Assembly (NCBI GenBank): GCA_903885605.1
Contig: CAISJD010000020.1
Span: forward strand, 1 to 64,000
Length of the DNA: 64,000 bases
Direction: 5' to 3'
DNA from: an uncultured Chthonomonas sp.
Lineage (GTDB): Bacteria > Armatimonadota > Chthonomonadetes > Chthonomonadales > CAJBBX01
The translations under genes and the position numbers were made by a program. How positions within the stretch are numbered: the stretch's first letter is position 1; each line of letters begins with the position of its first letter. The notes below the pieces were generated by a model. The model did no database searches. It was not told the origin of the DNA and saw only the letters and a list, made by a program, of their open reading frames with translations. Positions 52,210-60,877 of the stretch are shown here, one piece after another.

Positions 52210-52328
52210 GAGGGTCGGTCGTAGTTGTCCGTGTCCGTCCGTGGGTGTCCGTGGTCGTCCGTGCCGTCTCGCCGACTTGCCGATTCTCCTGTGGCAAGAA
52301 CCGGCAAGTTGGCGAGATGAATGGGCGT
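52119..52328 (+). repeat. 210-bp direct repeat, copy 1
   Basis: It matches 53290-53498 over its whole length with about ten substitutions and one single-G deletion. It contains a row of GTCCGT words and a hairpin CTCGCCGACTTGCCG (52268-52282) / CGGCAAGTTGGCGAG (52302-52316). Both copies have the same orientation and enclose only the GNAT/DUF1778 pair. Confidence 0.92.
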
Positions 52329-52400
52329 TTGGGGGCATGGCGCAGGGCGCGATTGACCGTTACCGGCAACCAGGCGCGCGATATCGACCCCACCATCCGC

Positions 52401-52910
52401 TCACCCCTCGCTCAGTTCGAGTTGCCTGATGGTTGCCATGGGCAGGATCAGGTAATTGGGATCGTCCAGCAGCGGCTCGAAGCCATACCCGAGGCTGAGG
52501 TACCAGCCACGGGCCGCATCGTCGATCGCATGGAGCGCCAGCGCGTAGATGCCGATCTCGCGGCCGGCGCGTTCGGTCTGCCGGATCGCCCGCAGGAGCA
52601 TCCGCCGGCCGAGGCCCTTGCCCTGATGGCGATGGTCCACAGCCAGCCTGCCGAGCAAAACCACGCCGATGGGGCCTGAAGGGAGCCGAGCGGCATTTGC
52701 TACCCGTTCGCACTCGAGGGTCCGCGTCACGAGCGTGTAGTAGCCCATGATCTCCGGGGCCTCGGGAGCGGGAACGACCACATGCGTGACGCCGATGTTG
52801 CGGTCGGCGTTCTGTCGGGCCTGGCGCTGGAGGAACGCGTTCAGGGCAGGCCGGCCGCAGTCAAAGGCCTCGCGATCATGGTGGGGCTGCAGGGTCTCGA
52901 TGATCGCCAC
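52401..52910 (-). CDS. GNAT acetyltransferase toxin (TacT type)
   Basis: 169 residues from a GTG at 52910, four bp after the DUF1778 stop; the longer frame extends into that gene. The acetyl-CoA loop is LAVDHRHQGKGLGRRML (Q-x-x-G-x-G), with GRPALNAFLQRQARQ early and a terminal GYGFEPLLDDPNYLILPM block, all typical of TacT/AtaT toxins. These acetylate aminoacyl-tRNA and stop translation. The adjacent ribbon-helix-helix protein is the expected antitoxin. The pair lies between direct repeats. Confidence 0.85.
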   Translation of the reverse strand: MAIIETLQPHHDREAFDCGRPALNAFLQRQARQNADRNIGVTHVVVPAPEAPEIMGYYTLVTRTLECERVANAARLPSGPIGVVLLGRLAVDHRHQGKGLGRRMLLRAIRQTERAGREIGIYALALHAIDDAARGWYLSLGYGFEPLLDDPNYLILPMATIRQLELSEG

Positions 52911-52914
52911 CGAA

Positions 52915-53229
52915 CTACCAGCCGTTGCCGGGCTCTTCGGCGGCCTGGCGGCCGTACTCGCGCATCGCCTCGGCAAGCGCCGGCGTGGGGGGCGGGGCCG
53001 CACCGACCGTCTCCAGGAAGCGCCGGAAGTCACGCTCCGAGACCTGGAGAGCCGCCACTCGCGCCAGCACGGCGTCGGACTTCTCCGCCAACGCCGCCTC
53101 GGTGAATGCGGTGATCGACTGCCCCAGCAGGGCAGCCGCCTCCTCTGCCCGGCTCTTGACGCGGGCGTTGAGACGACAACTGAGGCGCGCGGACTCCGTC
53201 GGGTTGGTTGGCGTGATGGTCGCAGGCAT
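52915..53229 (-). CDS. DUF1778 ribbon-helix-helix antitoxin (TacA type)
   Basis: 104 residues from ATG 53229, GAGGTG upstream. Residues 8-55 (ESARLSCRLNARVKSRAEEA and the following helix QSITAFTEAALAEKS) form the DUF1778 ribbon-helix-helix domain. The C-terminal tail FRRFLETVGAAPPPTP is where such antitoxins wrap the GNAT toxin. It should neutralise the downstream toxin and, with it, repress the shared promoter through the palindrome at 53252. Confidence 0.88.
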   Translation of the reverse strand: MPATITPTNPTESARLSCRLNARVKSRAEEAAALLGQSITAFTEAALAEKSDAVLARVAALQVSERDFRRFLETVGAAPPPTPALAEAMREYGRQAAEEPGNGW

Positions 53230-53251
53230 GTGACACCTCGTGCCGGCAAGA

Positions 53252-53268
53252 TGTGGCATTATGACACA
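53252..53268. promoter_or_regulatory. Probable operator/promoter of the GNAT/DUF1778 pair
   Basis: TGTGGCAT-T-ATGACACA is a 17-bp imperfect palindrome (seven of eight arm pairs match). Read on the - strand it contains CATAAT, a -10-like box for the pair. A further TGACAC half-site lies at 53231-53236, next to the antitoxin start. Repeated half-sites before a ribbon-helix-helix antitoxin are typical of autoregulation. The rest of 53230-53600 holds the second direct repeat and no gene. Confidence 0.55.
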
Positions 53269-53289
53269 CCAAGACCCATGCCGGTTCCG

Positions 53290-53498
53290 GCGGCCGGGCC
53301 TTGAGGTTGTGCGATGCGGCAATGCAGCGGGCAACCTATGGGGGTCCTTCAGTCCCTGAAGGGGCTTCAGCATGACGGCGAGGGTCGGTCGTAGTCGTCC
53401 GTGTCCGTCCGTGGGTGTCCGTGGTCGTCCGTGCCGTCTCGTCGACTTGCCGCTTCTCCTGTGGCAAGAACTGACAAGTTGGCGAGATGAGTGGGCAT
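53290..53498 (+). repeat. 209-bp direct repeat, copy 2
   Basis: About 95 percent identical to 52119-52328 in the same orientation, differing by about ten substitutions and one missing G in the G-run. It lacks the left palindrome arm that precedes copy 1. It starts 60 bp upstream of the antitoxin's start codon, so the toxin-antitoxin pair and its operator lie exactly between the copies. Confidence 0.92.
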
Positions 53499-53600
53499 CA
53501 GGGGCTTGTGCGGGCCGGGCCGGCGCGTCCCCAGGCGGCTGCGGCCAGGCCGGTGAACGCAATGCCGAAGCGAACGGTGCGGTTCAGGCGCCGGCGCCGC

Positions 53601-54692
53601 TCACGGCGCGGTCTCGAACTGCACGCCTTCCTTCCCTACCCGGAACACGCGGGCGCGGATGGCCGAGTTCGGACCCTCCTCGTAGTAGACGATGAGGACG
53701 CGGCCGCCGCCCAGCTCCACGAGGCTCGGGTAGGCGCCGATGACGCTGTCGACGGGTACCGTGGGCCCCCACGTCTCGCCCTCGTCGCGGCTCACGTGGA
53801 GGGCCGTGCCGGGCAGGCGGTGGGCCAGCAGCGTGACGCTCGACCACCGCGTCCGGAGCAGGTAGGGCGCGTGGCCGGGGAAGCCGATGGGGGTGGAGCG
53901 CGACCAGGTGCGGCCGCCGTCGCGCGAGACCGACCGCCACATGATCTGCTCGCCCCGGTTCGAGCGCATGACGCAGAGAAGCGAGCCGTCCGGCCGCTGG
54001 ATCACGTCGGGTTCGTCGTTGTCGTCGTTCTGCGGGTCCACGACGATGGGCTCGCCCCACGTCTTGCCGCCGTCCTTCGAGAGCAGGACGTAGGACCAGA
54101 CGCGCAGTGGGTCCGCCATCTCCTTGTAGATGGGCATGAGCAGCGCGCCGCCTCGGAGCCGACGCACGGGGGCGCTGACGCCGTAGTGCGCCGATGCCGT
54201 GGTGGGGAGCAGCTCCGGCTCCGACCAGGTGCGGCCCTGGTCGCGGCTGCGCGTGGTCCAGATTTCCTTGTAGCGCGTGCCCTCGCCGGGGCGGGCCGAC
54301 GGTCCGCCGGGGTAGTAGGTGAACCAGTTCACCAGCAGGTCGCCGTTGGCCAGCAGGGCGATGTGCGGGTCGCGGTCGTCCCACGGCGTGTCCGCCACCA
54401 CCTCGGCGGGCCCCCAGCTCCTGCCGTTGTCCCGCGAGCGCACGGCGCAGATGCGCGCGCCTCGGGGCAGTGCGGCGGTGGGATGCGCGATGTGGCCGTA
54501 GCCGGCGTAGAAGACGCAGAGCAGGTCGCGGTTCTTCAGCCGCGCCACGTCCGGGAAGGCCTGGTATCCCCCGGCGCCGGCATCGCGGCAGACCACCTGA
54601 TGGCCGGGCGGCGGCGCGGGCGCGGGCGTCTGGGCCGAAGCGGCCCCGAGGGTGCAGCAGAGAGCGCAGAGCGCGAGGCAGAGGGTCATCAT
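53601..54692 (-). CDS. Secreted sialidase-like (Asp-box, GH33-type) protein
   Basis: 363 residues with a signal peptide (LCLALCALCCTLGAASA). A six-bladed propeller with five Asp boxes can be read: SRDNGRSW, SRDQGRTW, SKDGGKTW, SRDGGRTW and SRDEGETW. R-x-P-type sialidase signatures are weak, so it may be a sialidase or another BNR-type glycan hydrolase or lectin. MM at the start leaves 54692 or 54689 as start. It ends near the second direct repeat and follows the gene at 54732 by 39 bp. Confidence 0.78.
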   Translation of the reverse strand: MMTLCLALCALCCTLGAASAQTPAPAPPPGHQVVCRDAGAGGYQAFPDVARLKNRDLLCVFYAGYGHIAHPTAALPRGARICAVRSRDNGRSWGPAEVVADTPWDDRDPHIALLANGDLLVNWFTYYPGGPSARPGEGTRYKEIWTTRSRDQGRTWSEPELLPTTASAHYGVSAPVRRLRGGALLMPIYKEMADPLRVWSYVLLSKDGGKTWGEPIVVDPQNDDNDEPDVIQRPDGSLLCVMRSNRGEQIMWRSVSRDGGRTWSRSTPIGFPGHAPYLLRTRWSSVTLLAHRLPGTALHVSRDEGETWGPTVPVDSVIGAYPSLVELGGGRVLIVYYEEGPNSAIRARVFRVGKEGVQFETAP

Positions 54693-54731
54693 GCCCTCAG
54701 GTTCGCGCTCGGAGGCTGCACTTCCTGCGCG

Positions 54732-55724
54732 CTACCTGCGGGTCTGGACTTCCACCACGCTCCACCTGCCGTTACGGCGCTCGAGGGTGAAGCGGGCCGT
54801 GCCGCCCATCTCCAGCCTGTAGACGGGCCGGCCGGCGGGGCCGGAGCGCCCGCACTCGTCCAGCATGGTCGGTTCCGGGAAGGCGACGCGGAAGCGGGCC
54901 TGCGCCGGGTTGGGCTTGCGGGTGGCGCGTGCGCGGACTATCCAGGCGTCGATGGCCCGCAGCTCGGGCCGGCCCAGCGTCACGCGCAACAGGCGCGCGC
55001 GGCCGGACCGGAGCCGCCACTCCTGCCGCACCTCGAAGAGGCGGACAGGGGCGGCCGTGAAGAAGCCTTCCGGCGGCTGGAGGCCCGAGAGGACAGCTCG
55101 ATCGCCCCGCAGCGTGCACCCGCCCCACTCGAGGGTGCGCGCCATCTGCACGCGGCCGGTGCGGACGGCCGAGGCGCGGTCCACGCGGTAGGTGTCGAGC
55201 CGCAAGCCCGTCCGCATGCCCATGTCCTGCACGCTGTGGCAGACCAGCGCCAGGGTGGCTCCGTCGGTGAAGCGCGGGACGCAGGACCAGGGCGTCTGCC
55301 AGAGGGCCTCGGCGGGCAGGGCCGGCCGCTTGCCCGTGGAGAGCCGCAGGAGGGCCAGGCGCGACGCGGCACCGTAGGTCACCGCGACGGCCGCCAGGTC
55401 GCCCCGGCGGGCCGCCGATACCCGCATCCAGGTGAAGCCGGTCACGCCGTTGTCGGCGCCGCGCGCGGCCTGGTCGACAGCCTCGATGAGCGGCCTGGCT
55501 CGAAGCTCGGCCTGGGCGACGGTCTGGCCGGCCCGCAGCGCCGAAGCCACGCGGGTGATGGCCGCCTCCATGACCTCCACGGCGCGCGGCTCGGGTCGCT
55601 CGCCGGGCGACGTCAGTGCGAGTTCGTGTGCCACCTCGGTGAGGTGAGCGGGCGCAGGTTGGGCGCCGCAGGGCAGGGCGCAGGCCAAGGCGGCGAGGAG
55701 GGCCATCATCGCGAGGCGGCGCAT
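54732..55724 (-). CDS. Secreted hypothetical protein
   Basis: 330 residues from ATG 55724, two bp after the proC stop; the longer frame overlaps proC. Signal peptide about 1-22 (MMALLAALACALPCGAQ). The mature chain begins with a helical part (to about 85), then beta-rich segments. The last strand pair TARFTLERRNGRWSVVEVQT resembles domains that close with a -W-x-V-x-x-V- pattern. No enzyme motif is recognised. It is probably co-transcribed with proC. Confidence 0.68.
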   Translation of the reverse strand: MRRLAMMALLAALACALPCGAQPAPAHLTEVAHELALTSPGERPEPRAVEVMEAAITRVASALRAGQTVAQAELRARPLIEAVDQAARGADNGVTGFTWMRVSAARRGDLAAVAVTYGAASRLALLRLSTGKRPALPAEALWQTPWSCVPRFTDGATLALVCHSVQDMGMRTGLRLDTYRVDRASAVRTGRVQMARTLEWGGCTLRGDRAVLSGLQPPEGFFTAAPVRLFEVRQEWRLRSGRARLLRVTLGRPELRAIDAWIVRARATRKPNPAQARFRVAFPEPTMLDECGRSGPAGRPVYRLEMGGTARFTLERRNGRWSVVEVQTRR

Positions 55725-55726
55725 GG

Positions 55727-56551
55727 CTACTGCCCCAACTCGGCGCTCCGTTGCGCGGCCCGCTCCACGGCGTCGATGAGCGCGGCCCGGAGCCCGGCGT
55801 GCTCCAGCGCGGCCAGCGCGGTGATGGTGGTTCCGGCCGGCGTGGCGACCATGTCCTTCAGATCGGCGGGGTGGCGGCCGGTCTCGATCACCACCTTGGC
55901 GGCGCCCAGCACGGTCTGCGCGGCCAGTTGGTGCGCCATCTCGCGCGGGAGCCCAACCTTCACGCCGCCGTCGATGAGCGCCTCGATCACAAGATAGATG
56001 TAGGCCGGCCCGCTGCCCGAGAGGGCGGTGACGGCGTCCATGAGCCGCTCCTCGAGCTGGATGGCAGAACCCACGGAGCGGAAGATGGCGGCGACCCACT
56101 CCAGGTGCGTGTCGGAGGCGTGGGCGCCGCGGGCGAAGGCGCAGGCCCCGGCGTTCACCTGTGCGGCGGTGTTGGGCATGGCGCGCACCACGGCAACGGG
56201 CACGGGGATCTCCGCCTCGATGGCCCGGATGCGCACTCCGGCGGCGATGGAGATGAGAAGCTGGTCGACGCGGACGACGTCGCGGATGTCGGCCAGGGCG
56301 ATGGGCACCGTGTTGGGCTTTACGGCCAGCACGACGATATCCGAGTCCTCGGCGACCTGCGCGTTGTCGGCGGTGGTCCGCACGCCCAACGCGGCCCGGA
56401 TGCGATCCAGATGGGCGCCGTGCGCGTCGCTCACCAGCAGCGCCGAGGCGGGAGCGGCGCCCGACTTCACCAGCCCATTGCAGAGCGCGCTCCCCATGGC
56501 GCCCGCCCCGATCACCCCGATCCGCTTGCCCGACAGCACTCCATCAGCCAC
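55727..56551 (-). CDS. proC: Pyrroline-5-carboxylate reductase
   Basis: 274 residues, the normal length. The NAD(P) motif IGVIGAGAMGSAL is at 11-23, followed by DIVVLAVKPNT, AVVRAMPNTAAQVNAG and the C-terminal signature SGSGPAYIYLVIEAL, then VATPAGTTITALAALE. The enzyme makes L-proline from pyrroline-5-carboxylate in the cytoplasm. It heads a leftward run with the secreted gene at 54732 and perhaps the sialidase-like gene. This is the clearest housekeeping gene of the window. Confidence 0.95.
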   Translation of the reverse strand: MADGVLSGKRIGVIGAGAMGSALCNGLVKSGAAPASALLVSDAHGAHLDRIRAALGVRTTADNAQVAEDSDIVVLAVKPNTVPIALADIRDVVRVDQLLISIAAGVRIRAIEAEIPVPVAVVRAMPNTAAQVNAGACAFARGAHASDTHLEWVAAIFRSVGSAIQLEERLMDAVTALSGSGPAYIYLVIEALIDGGVKVGLPREMAHQLAAQTVLGAAKVVIETGRHPADLKDMVATPAGTTITALAALEHAGLRAALIDAVERAAQRSAELGQ

Positions 56552-56618
56552 TGGTCAGCACCTCCGTAACGAATGGGCCATACAGTACCCGGAGGGGTTA
56601 CCAGCGATGGTGAGGGCA

Positions 56619-56984
56619 CTACAATGGCAGGAGCCTAACCGCACCGCCCTCTACGAAATCCGCCTCCATACGCAGGCCGCGCAGTAGCGCGGTACCGAGT
56701 AGCGGACGGCCTTCCATCGCCAGGACAGCCACATCCACGGTACGACCACACCAGTGCACCGGAGCAACGTAGACATCAACGGCCGCATGACTACCGTCAG
56801 CGAGGATCGCAACAGCCGCCTCGATGTACGGCAGTCCCAGATTGTCGATGAGCGCTTGGGGCAGGGCCAGCCCGCCCGCAAACCCTGTGTCGATCACGAA
56901 CTCGATGGGCTCCACGGCGCTGAGCGGCCCTCCAAGGCCCACCGACACGAGAGCCTGCAGGTCGACGACGGCTCCCGCGATCAC
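56619..56984 (-). CDS. Clan AA (retropepsin-like) aspartic protease
   Basis: 121 residues. The active-site motif is EFVIDTGFAGGLALP (family D-T-G), followed by a flap region (ADGSHAAVDVYV) and the second hydrophobic-hydrophobic-G block (LLGTALLRG). Single-domain enzymes of this type act as dimers; bacterial members are mostly uncharacterised. It starts within a 4-bp overlap (ATGA) with the small upstream gene, a pairing often seen for this family. Cytoplasmic, as no signal is present. Confidence 0.82.
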   Translation of the reverse strand: MIAGAVVDLQALVSVGLGGPLSAVEPIEFVIDTGFAGGLALPQALIDNLGLPYIEAAVAILADGSHAAVDVYVAPVHWCGRTVDVAVLAMEGRPLLGTALLRGLRMEADFVEGGAVRLLPL

Positions 56985-57253
56985 GACGCCGTTCGGTGCA
57001 ACGTTCCGCCGACGGCGAACATCGCGTCGTAGCCGATACGTGCTCCGTAGATGGCGGCATCGGGCCTACGGGCCAGCAGGAGGCGCGCCGAGGCGATGGC
57101 ATCATCACCGATGGTATAGTCGCCGGAGTCAATATCGATTGACACAATCCTGCCGATATTGTCTTCGGTCTCGACAATCTTGCGGATCAATTGCTCGTAC
57201 AGCCTCTGCCCCACGGCGGTGACGTGTCCGCGCGGGTACTTGCGTTGAGGCAT
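56981..57253 (-). CDS. Small partner protein of the aspartic protease
   Basis: 90 residues. The core IGRIVSIDIDSGDYTIGDD followed by a helix (AIASARLLLARRPDA) and IYGARIGYDAMFAVGG is a recurrent small-protein pattern, usually encoded next to a clan AA protease in cyanobacteria and other bacteria. A toxin-antitoxin-like relationship has been suspected for such pairs, but nothing in the sequence proves it. It overlaps the protease gene by 4 bp. Confidence 0.68.
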   Translation of the reverse strand: MPQRKYPRGHVTAVGQRLYEQLIRKIVETEDNIGRIVSIDIDSGDYTIGDDAIASARLLLARRPDAAIYGARIGYDAMFAVGGTLHRTAS

Positions 57254-57378
57254 GCGGTGCTCCTTTCCGTCCTGTGGCCGTCGGTGACGGCCGGCGACTA
57301 ACCACTACATTACCACGGCGCGGTACCCTACATGCGTGCCGCGCCCTGTCTGCGGGCCGCACGTAAGGAGCCCCGCCC
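57254..57378. promoter_or_regulatory. Divergent gap with hairpins and weak promoter
   Basis: GTGACG (57284-57289) and TACATT (57306-57311), 16 bp apart, form a weak rightward promoter. GGCCGTC-GGT-GACGGCC (57276-57292) makes a perfect 7-bp hairpin overlapping it. GGCGCGG (57317-57323) pairs with CCGCGCC (57339-57345) in the leader. AAGGAG (57364-57369) is the ribosome-binding site of the gene at 57379. Confidence 0.35.
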
Positions 57379-60300
57379 ATGCTTGCCGGCCTCGCCTTGC
57401 TCTTGCTGGTCGCCCAGACGAACCTGGCGGCCAACCCGACCTTCCGGTCCGGCGTCTTCGACCCGGAGAAGTGGACGCTGAACCGCGCCGCCGGCAACCG
57501 CGTCCAGTGGGTGGCCGACCGCCGGAACCCGGAGGCCAGGGGCCTGCGGCTTGTGGGTTCAGGCGCCGATTGGGCAGGGGCCACCGGTCGCCAGATGGCG
57601 GTGAAGCCCGGCGCGGCCTTCACGGTGGCGACCTGGGTGCGGACCTCGGGCATCGACCCGGCGGGCTGCAATGTCTTCGTGCGCTTCTTCGGCGCCGCCG
57701 GGTTCGTCGGGCAGCAGGGCCCGGCCTTGCCCGCCTCCGCGGCGAAGTGGACCCTCGTCTCCGGCATCGTGCGTGCGCCAGAGGGCGCGCAGACAGCCGA
57801 CGCCTCGATCCAGCTCAAGTCGAAGGGGACGGCGTTGATCGGCGCGGTGGGGCTCTTCGACGGCGATGTGACCGCGCGCCTGGCGTCTCTGCTTCCCCGT
57901 CCCGCCCTGGGCGAGCCGATGCCGATTACCGAGCCGCAGGGCATGGCCCCTGACGCCAACCGCAACGGCCTGCCGGACAGGCTGGAGCGCATCCTGTCCG
58001 TGCCCGCCGGCGCCAGGTCGGTCCGCCGGACACGCAAGAACACCACCTGCCTGCAGACCCCCGTGGGCTACACCAGCGACAACGACCTGAAGGTCGACAC
58101 GGTGCTGGTGGTGAACGAGGGCCGCGAGGCGATCTCCAGCTGGCAGGCCATGGGCTACAGGGCGCCCTTCATGGCCGGCTTCCGGGCCGGTCCCGACTAC
58201 ATCGCCGCCCATCCCGGCTCGGCTCAGACCGACGCCTCGGGACGGCCGCTGGACTGCGGGCCGGGCAGCTACTACATGGTGCCCACGGCGGACCGGCGAG
58301 CCGTGATGGCGGGCCAGTTCAAGCGCGCGCACCAGAACGGCGCCGAGGGGGCCGCGCCGGAGGAGCCCGAGTTCTTCGGCACGGGGGCCTACGCTCCCAG
58401 CTTCAAGGCCGAGTTCCAGGCGGCCTACGGTCGTCCGTGGGTGGACCCCGCCTCCTCGCCGCAGGCCCGCGCCGACTGCCAGCGCCTCATGGGCAAGCTG
58501 GAGATCGACCTCCTCCGCGCCTGCTACGACGGCGCCCGGGCGGGCAATCCCAGGGCCGAGACCTGGATGCTCGTCCACAGCCCCGTGAACTACTTCGCCT
58601 GGGCGGTGGCCTTCCCGTTCACCGAGGCAATCCGCGCGCTGAAGCCGGACCACATGATCGCCCAGGTCTGGACCGGCACCGCCCAGAGCCCGGTCTGCCA
58701 CAAGGGCATCCGCAAGGCGCGGACCTTCGAGAACGCCTACCTCGAGTACAGCTCGGCCCTGAACCTCGTCCGCGGCACGGGCATCAAGCCGTGGCTCCTC
58801 ATGGACCCGCTGGAGGATGCCCCCGGCCGACCCATGAACGAGTACTTCGACAACTACCGCCGCACGCTGGGCGCCTCGCTCCTCTTCCCGGAGACCGACC
58901 GGTTCGAGGTGATGCCCTGGCCCACGCGCATCTTCGGCCAGGTGCCCGACGCCTTCGCCACGGCCGTGACCACGGTGGTCAACGCCCTGTCCGACATGCA
59001 GAACCAGAAGACGGTGCGCCACGACCGGGGAACCGAGGGCATCGCCACCTTCCTCGGCGACAGCTTCATGTGGCAGCGGAACCCGCCCTCCGAGGCCGAC
59101 TTCGACCACTTCTACGGCCTCTCCCTGCCGCTGGTGATGAAGGGCATCCCCGTGCAGGCGGCGGCCTTCGACCGCATCCGGGAGCCGGGCTACCTGGACC
59201 CCTACAAGGTGCTGCTCGTCTCGTTCGACCCGATGAAGCCCCAGCACAAGGAGGACGTGGACGCGCTGGCAGCCTGGGTGCGCGCCGGCGGGCGGCTGAT
59301 CCTCTGCGGCGGCGACGACGCCTACAACGCTCTGGACATGTGGTGGAGCAAGGAGGGCCTGCCGTCTCCGCACACCTACCTGCTCAAGGCCCTGGGCCTC
59401 AACGGCGCGGGCATGAAGGTCACCGAACGCTCGGCGCCTACCGCCCCCTACCGCGTGGCCGTGGAGTCGCCCTACAAGGGGCGCAACCTTGAGAACCGGG
59501 GCATCGTGAAGGTGGACCTGACCGCCGCGGCGGCCGGCACCGGGGCGGTCTACCTGCGCTTCACGGACGCACAGCCTGCCGACGGCTGGGGAGCGCTCAT
59601 CACCTCGCTGCGGCTGGTGGGCACCCGCGACGGCAAGCCCCTGGACCAACGCATCACGCCCGGCGGCCCTGAGGAGGGCGCCATCACCGCCGCCGACACC
59701 GGTAGCGGGCTGGCCGGAACGGGCCGGTTCGTCGACGCCTCCCGCGAGCTGGTCTACCGGCTGCAATTCGACCCCGGCACGCGGGCTTCCGTGGAGGTGG
59801 AGATCGGCAACCAGTACCGCATCGAGACCGCCCCGGCCCCGGCCATGCTCAGCAGCCGCGCCCAGCGCGCTCCCGGTTCTGCGTTGGCGGCGGAGTTGGA
59901 CCCGGCCGCTCTGGACGGCGCCTCCCGCGCCCTCACCTACCCGAACCTGGGCGCTCGGCCCGTCATCTCGACGCCGACCGGAGACCTGATCGCCGAGGCC
60001 GAGGTGGGCAAGGGCGGCGTGGTGGTCTGCGGCCTGCCCGCTACCTGGTTCACCCGCACCCCGGAGGCCGACGCCGCCATGCGCGCTCTGACGCGCTACG
60101 CCTGCGGCAAGGCCGGCCTGGCCTACCGCGAGCAGGAGCACGTCGGCATCGAGCGGGGCGACTACATCGTCATCAAGGCCTTCGACAAGCCCGCGCAACT
60201 ATCCCAGCCCGCCGTCGACCTGATGAGCGCCGACCTGGCCATCCGCCCGGCCGGTCCCGTGGCGCCCGATGAGGTGGTGGTGCTGAAGAAGCTCCCGCGC

Positions 60301-60570
60301 CAGGTCGGCTCCGCACCCACCCTCGCCGTCGCCTCCGACTGCATCGAGTGGTCCGCACGCACGGGCAACGAACTGCGGCTGGTGGCGAGCAACGCCTCGG
60401 GCATCAAGGGCGTGATCCGCGTGATGACCGGCGGCAAGCAGATCGCCGCGCAGGCCTGGGACGCCTTCGGCGAGGCGAGGCCCATCAAGGTGGAGATGCA
60501 GGGCGCCACGGCCCTCCTGCGCTACGACTGTGAGCCCAAGGGCCTCGGCATCCGGGTTACGGCGAGGTAG
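57379..60570 (+). CDS. Large secreted carbohydrate-associated protein (CBM-like, glutamine-amidotransferase-like domains)
   Basis: 1063 residues. A short signal-like start (LAGLALLLLVAQTNLA) precedes a beta-sandwich of about 150 residues that looks like a carbohydrate-binding module (NPTFRSGVFDPEKWTL, FFGAAGFVGQQ). Residues about 200-600 look like a glycosidase barrel (EPEFFGTGAYAP, YLEYSSALNLVRG). PYKVLLVSFDPMKPQHKEDV ... WVRAGGRLILCGG (about 610-650) fits the trimerisation domain of GH42-type enzymes. Catalytic residues are not certain. The end overlaps the convergent gene at 60557 by 14 bp. Probably a polysaccharide-active enzyme of unassigned family. Confidence 0.68.
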   Translation: MLAGLALLLLVAQTNLAANPTFRSGVFDPEKWTLNRAAGNRVQWVADRRNPEARGLRLVGSGADWAGATGRQMAVKPGAAFTVATWVRTSGIDPAGCNVFVRFFGAAGFVGQQGPALPASAAKWTLVSGIVRAPEGAQTADASIQLKSKGTALIGAVGLFDGDVTARLASLLPRPALGEPMPITEPQGMAPDANRNGLPDRLERILSVPAGARSVRRTRKNTTCLQTPVGYTSDNDLKVDTVLVVNEGREAISSWQAMGYRAPFMAGFRAGPDYIAAHPGSAQTDASGRPLDCGPGSYYMVPTADRRAVMAGQFKRAHQNGAEGAAPEEPEFFGTGAYAPSFKAEFQAAYGRPWVDPASSPQARADCQRLMGKLEIDLLRACYDGARAGNPRAETWMLVHSPVNYFAWAVAFPFTEAIRALKPDHMIAQVWTGTAQSPVCHKGIRKARTFENAYLEYSSALNLVRGTGIKPWLLMDPLEDAPGRPMNEYFDNYRRTLGASLLFPETDRFEVMPWPTRIFGQVPDAFATAVTTVVNALSDMQNQKTVRHDRGTEGIATFLGDSFMWQRNPPSEADFDHFYGLSLPLVMKGIPVQAAAFDRIREPGYLDPYKVLLVSFDPMKPQHKEDVDALAAWVRAGGRLILCGGDDAYNALDMWWSKEGLPSPHTYLLKALGLNGAGMKVTERSAPTAPYRVAVESPYKGRNLENRGIVKVDLTAAAAGTGAVYLRFTDAQPADGWGALITSLRLVGTRDGKPLDQRITPGGPEEGAITAADTGSGLAGTGRFVDASRELVYRLQFDPGTRASVEVEIGNQYRIETAPAPAMLSSRAQRAPGSALAAELDPAALDGASRALTYPNLGARPVISTPTGDLIAEAEVGKGGVVVCGLPATWFTRTPEADAAMRALTRYACGKAGLAYREQEHVGIERGDYIVIKAFDKPAQLSQPAVDLMSADLAIRPAGPVAPDEVVVLKKLPRQVGSAPTLAVASDCIEWSARTGNELRLVASNASGIKGVIRVMTGGKQIAAQAWDAFGEARPIKVEMQGATALLRYDCEPKGLGIRVTAR

Positions 60571-60877
60571 GGGAGGCGGGTTGGATGACCTCCCAGTCCG
60601 AGCCGATGTGCTGCAGCAGGCCCGGCGGGAGGTCACGCCACTCGACGACATCGACGGAAATGGGCAGGTCCGACTCGGCCAGATCGTCGCGCAGGTAGGC
60701 GAGCGTCGTCAGGTCGATGGGCTCCGGGGAGACGATGGCCAGGTCCAGGTCGGACCAGGGCCTGGCGTTGCTTGCCACCCGTGAGCCGAACGCCCGCACC
60801 TCGAGCCCGGCCACATGCGCTGCCAGGATGCCGCGGACCAGTGCGAGTTGGCCCTGCGGCAGGTCAATCACCGTCAT
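60557..60877 (-). CDS. mntA: Minimal nucleotidyltransferase antitoxin (MntA type)
   Basis: 106 residues. The polymerase-beta-type signature is exact: G31-S32, ten residues, then D43-L-D45 (GSRVASNARPWSDLDL). MntA antitoxins inactivate HepT toxins by adding AMP to a tyrosine. The gene overlaps the HEPN gene by 14 bp and follows it, the usual order of the pair. The fold is also found in unrelated small nucleotidyltransferases, but the neighbour settles the call. Confidence 0.83.
   Translation of the reverse strand: MTVIDLPQGQLALVRGILAAHVAGLEVRAFGSRVASNARPWSDLDLAIVSPEPIDLTTLAYLRDDLAESDLPISVDVVEWRDLPPGLLQHIGSDWEVIQPASPTSP

Noticed and set aside
52220-52265. CRISPR-like or satellite array of GTCCGT words
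   Set aside because: Spacing is irregular and there are no spacers of constant length; the words lie within the 210-bp repeat.
54732-56099. Extended frame joining the secreted gene with part of proC
   Set aside because: The upstream part is proC read in another frame; the signal peptide starts at 55724.
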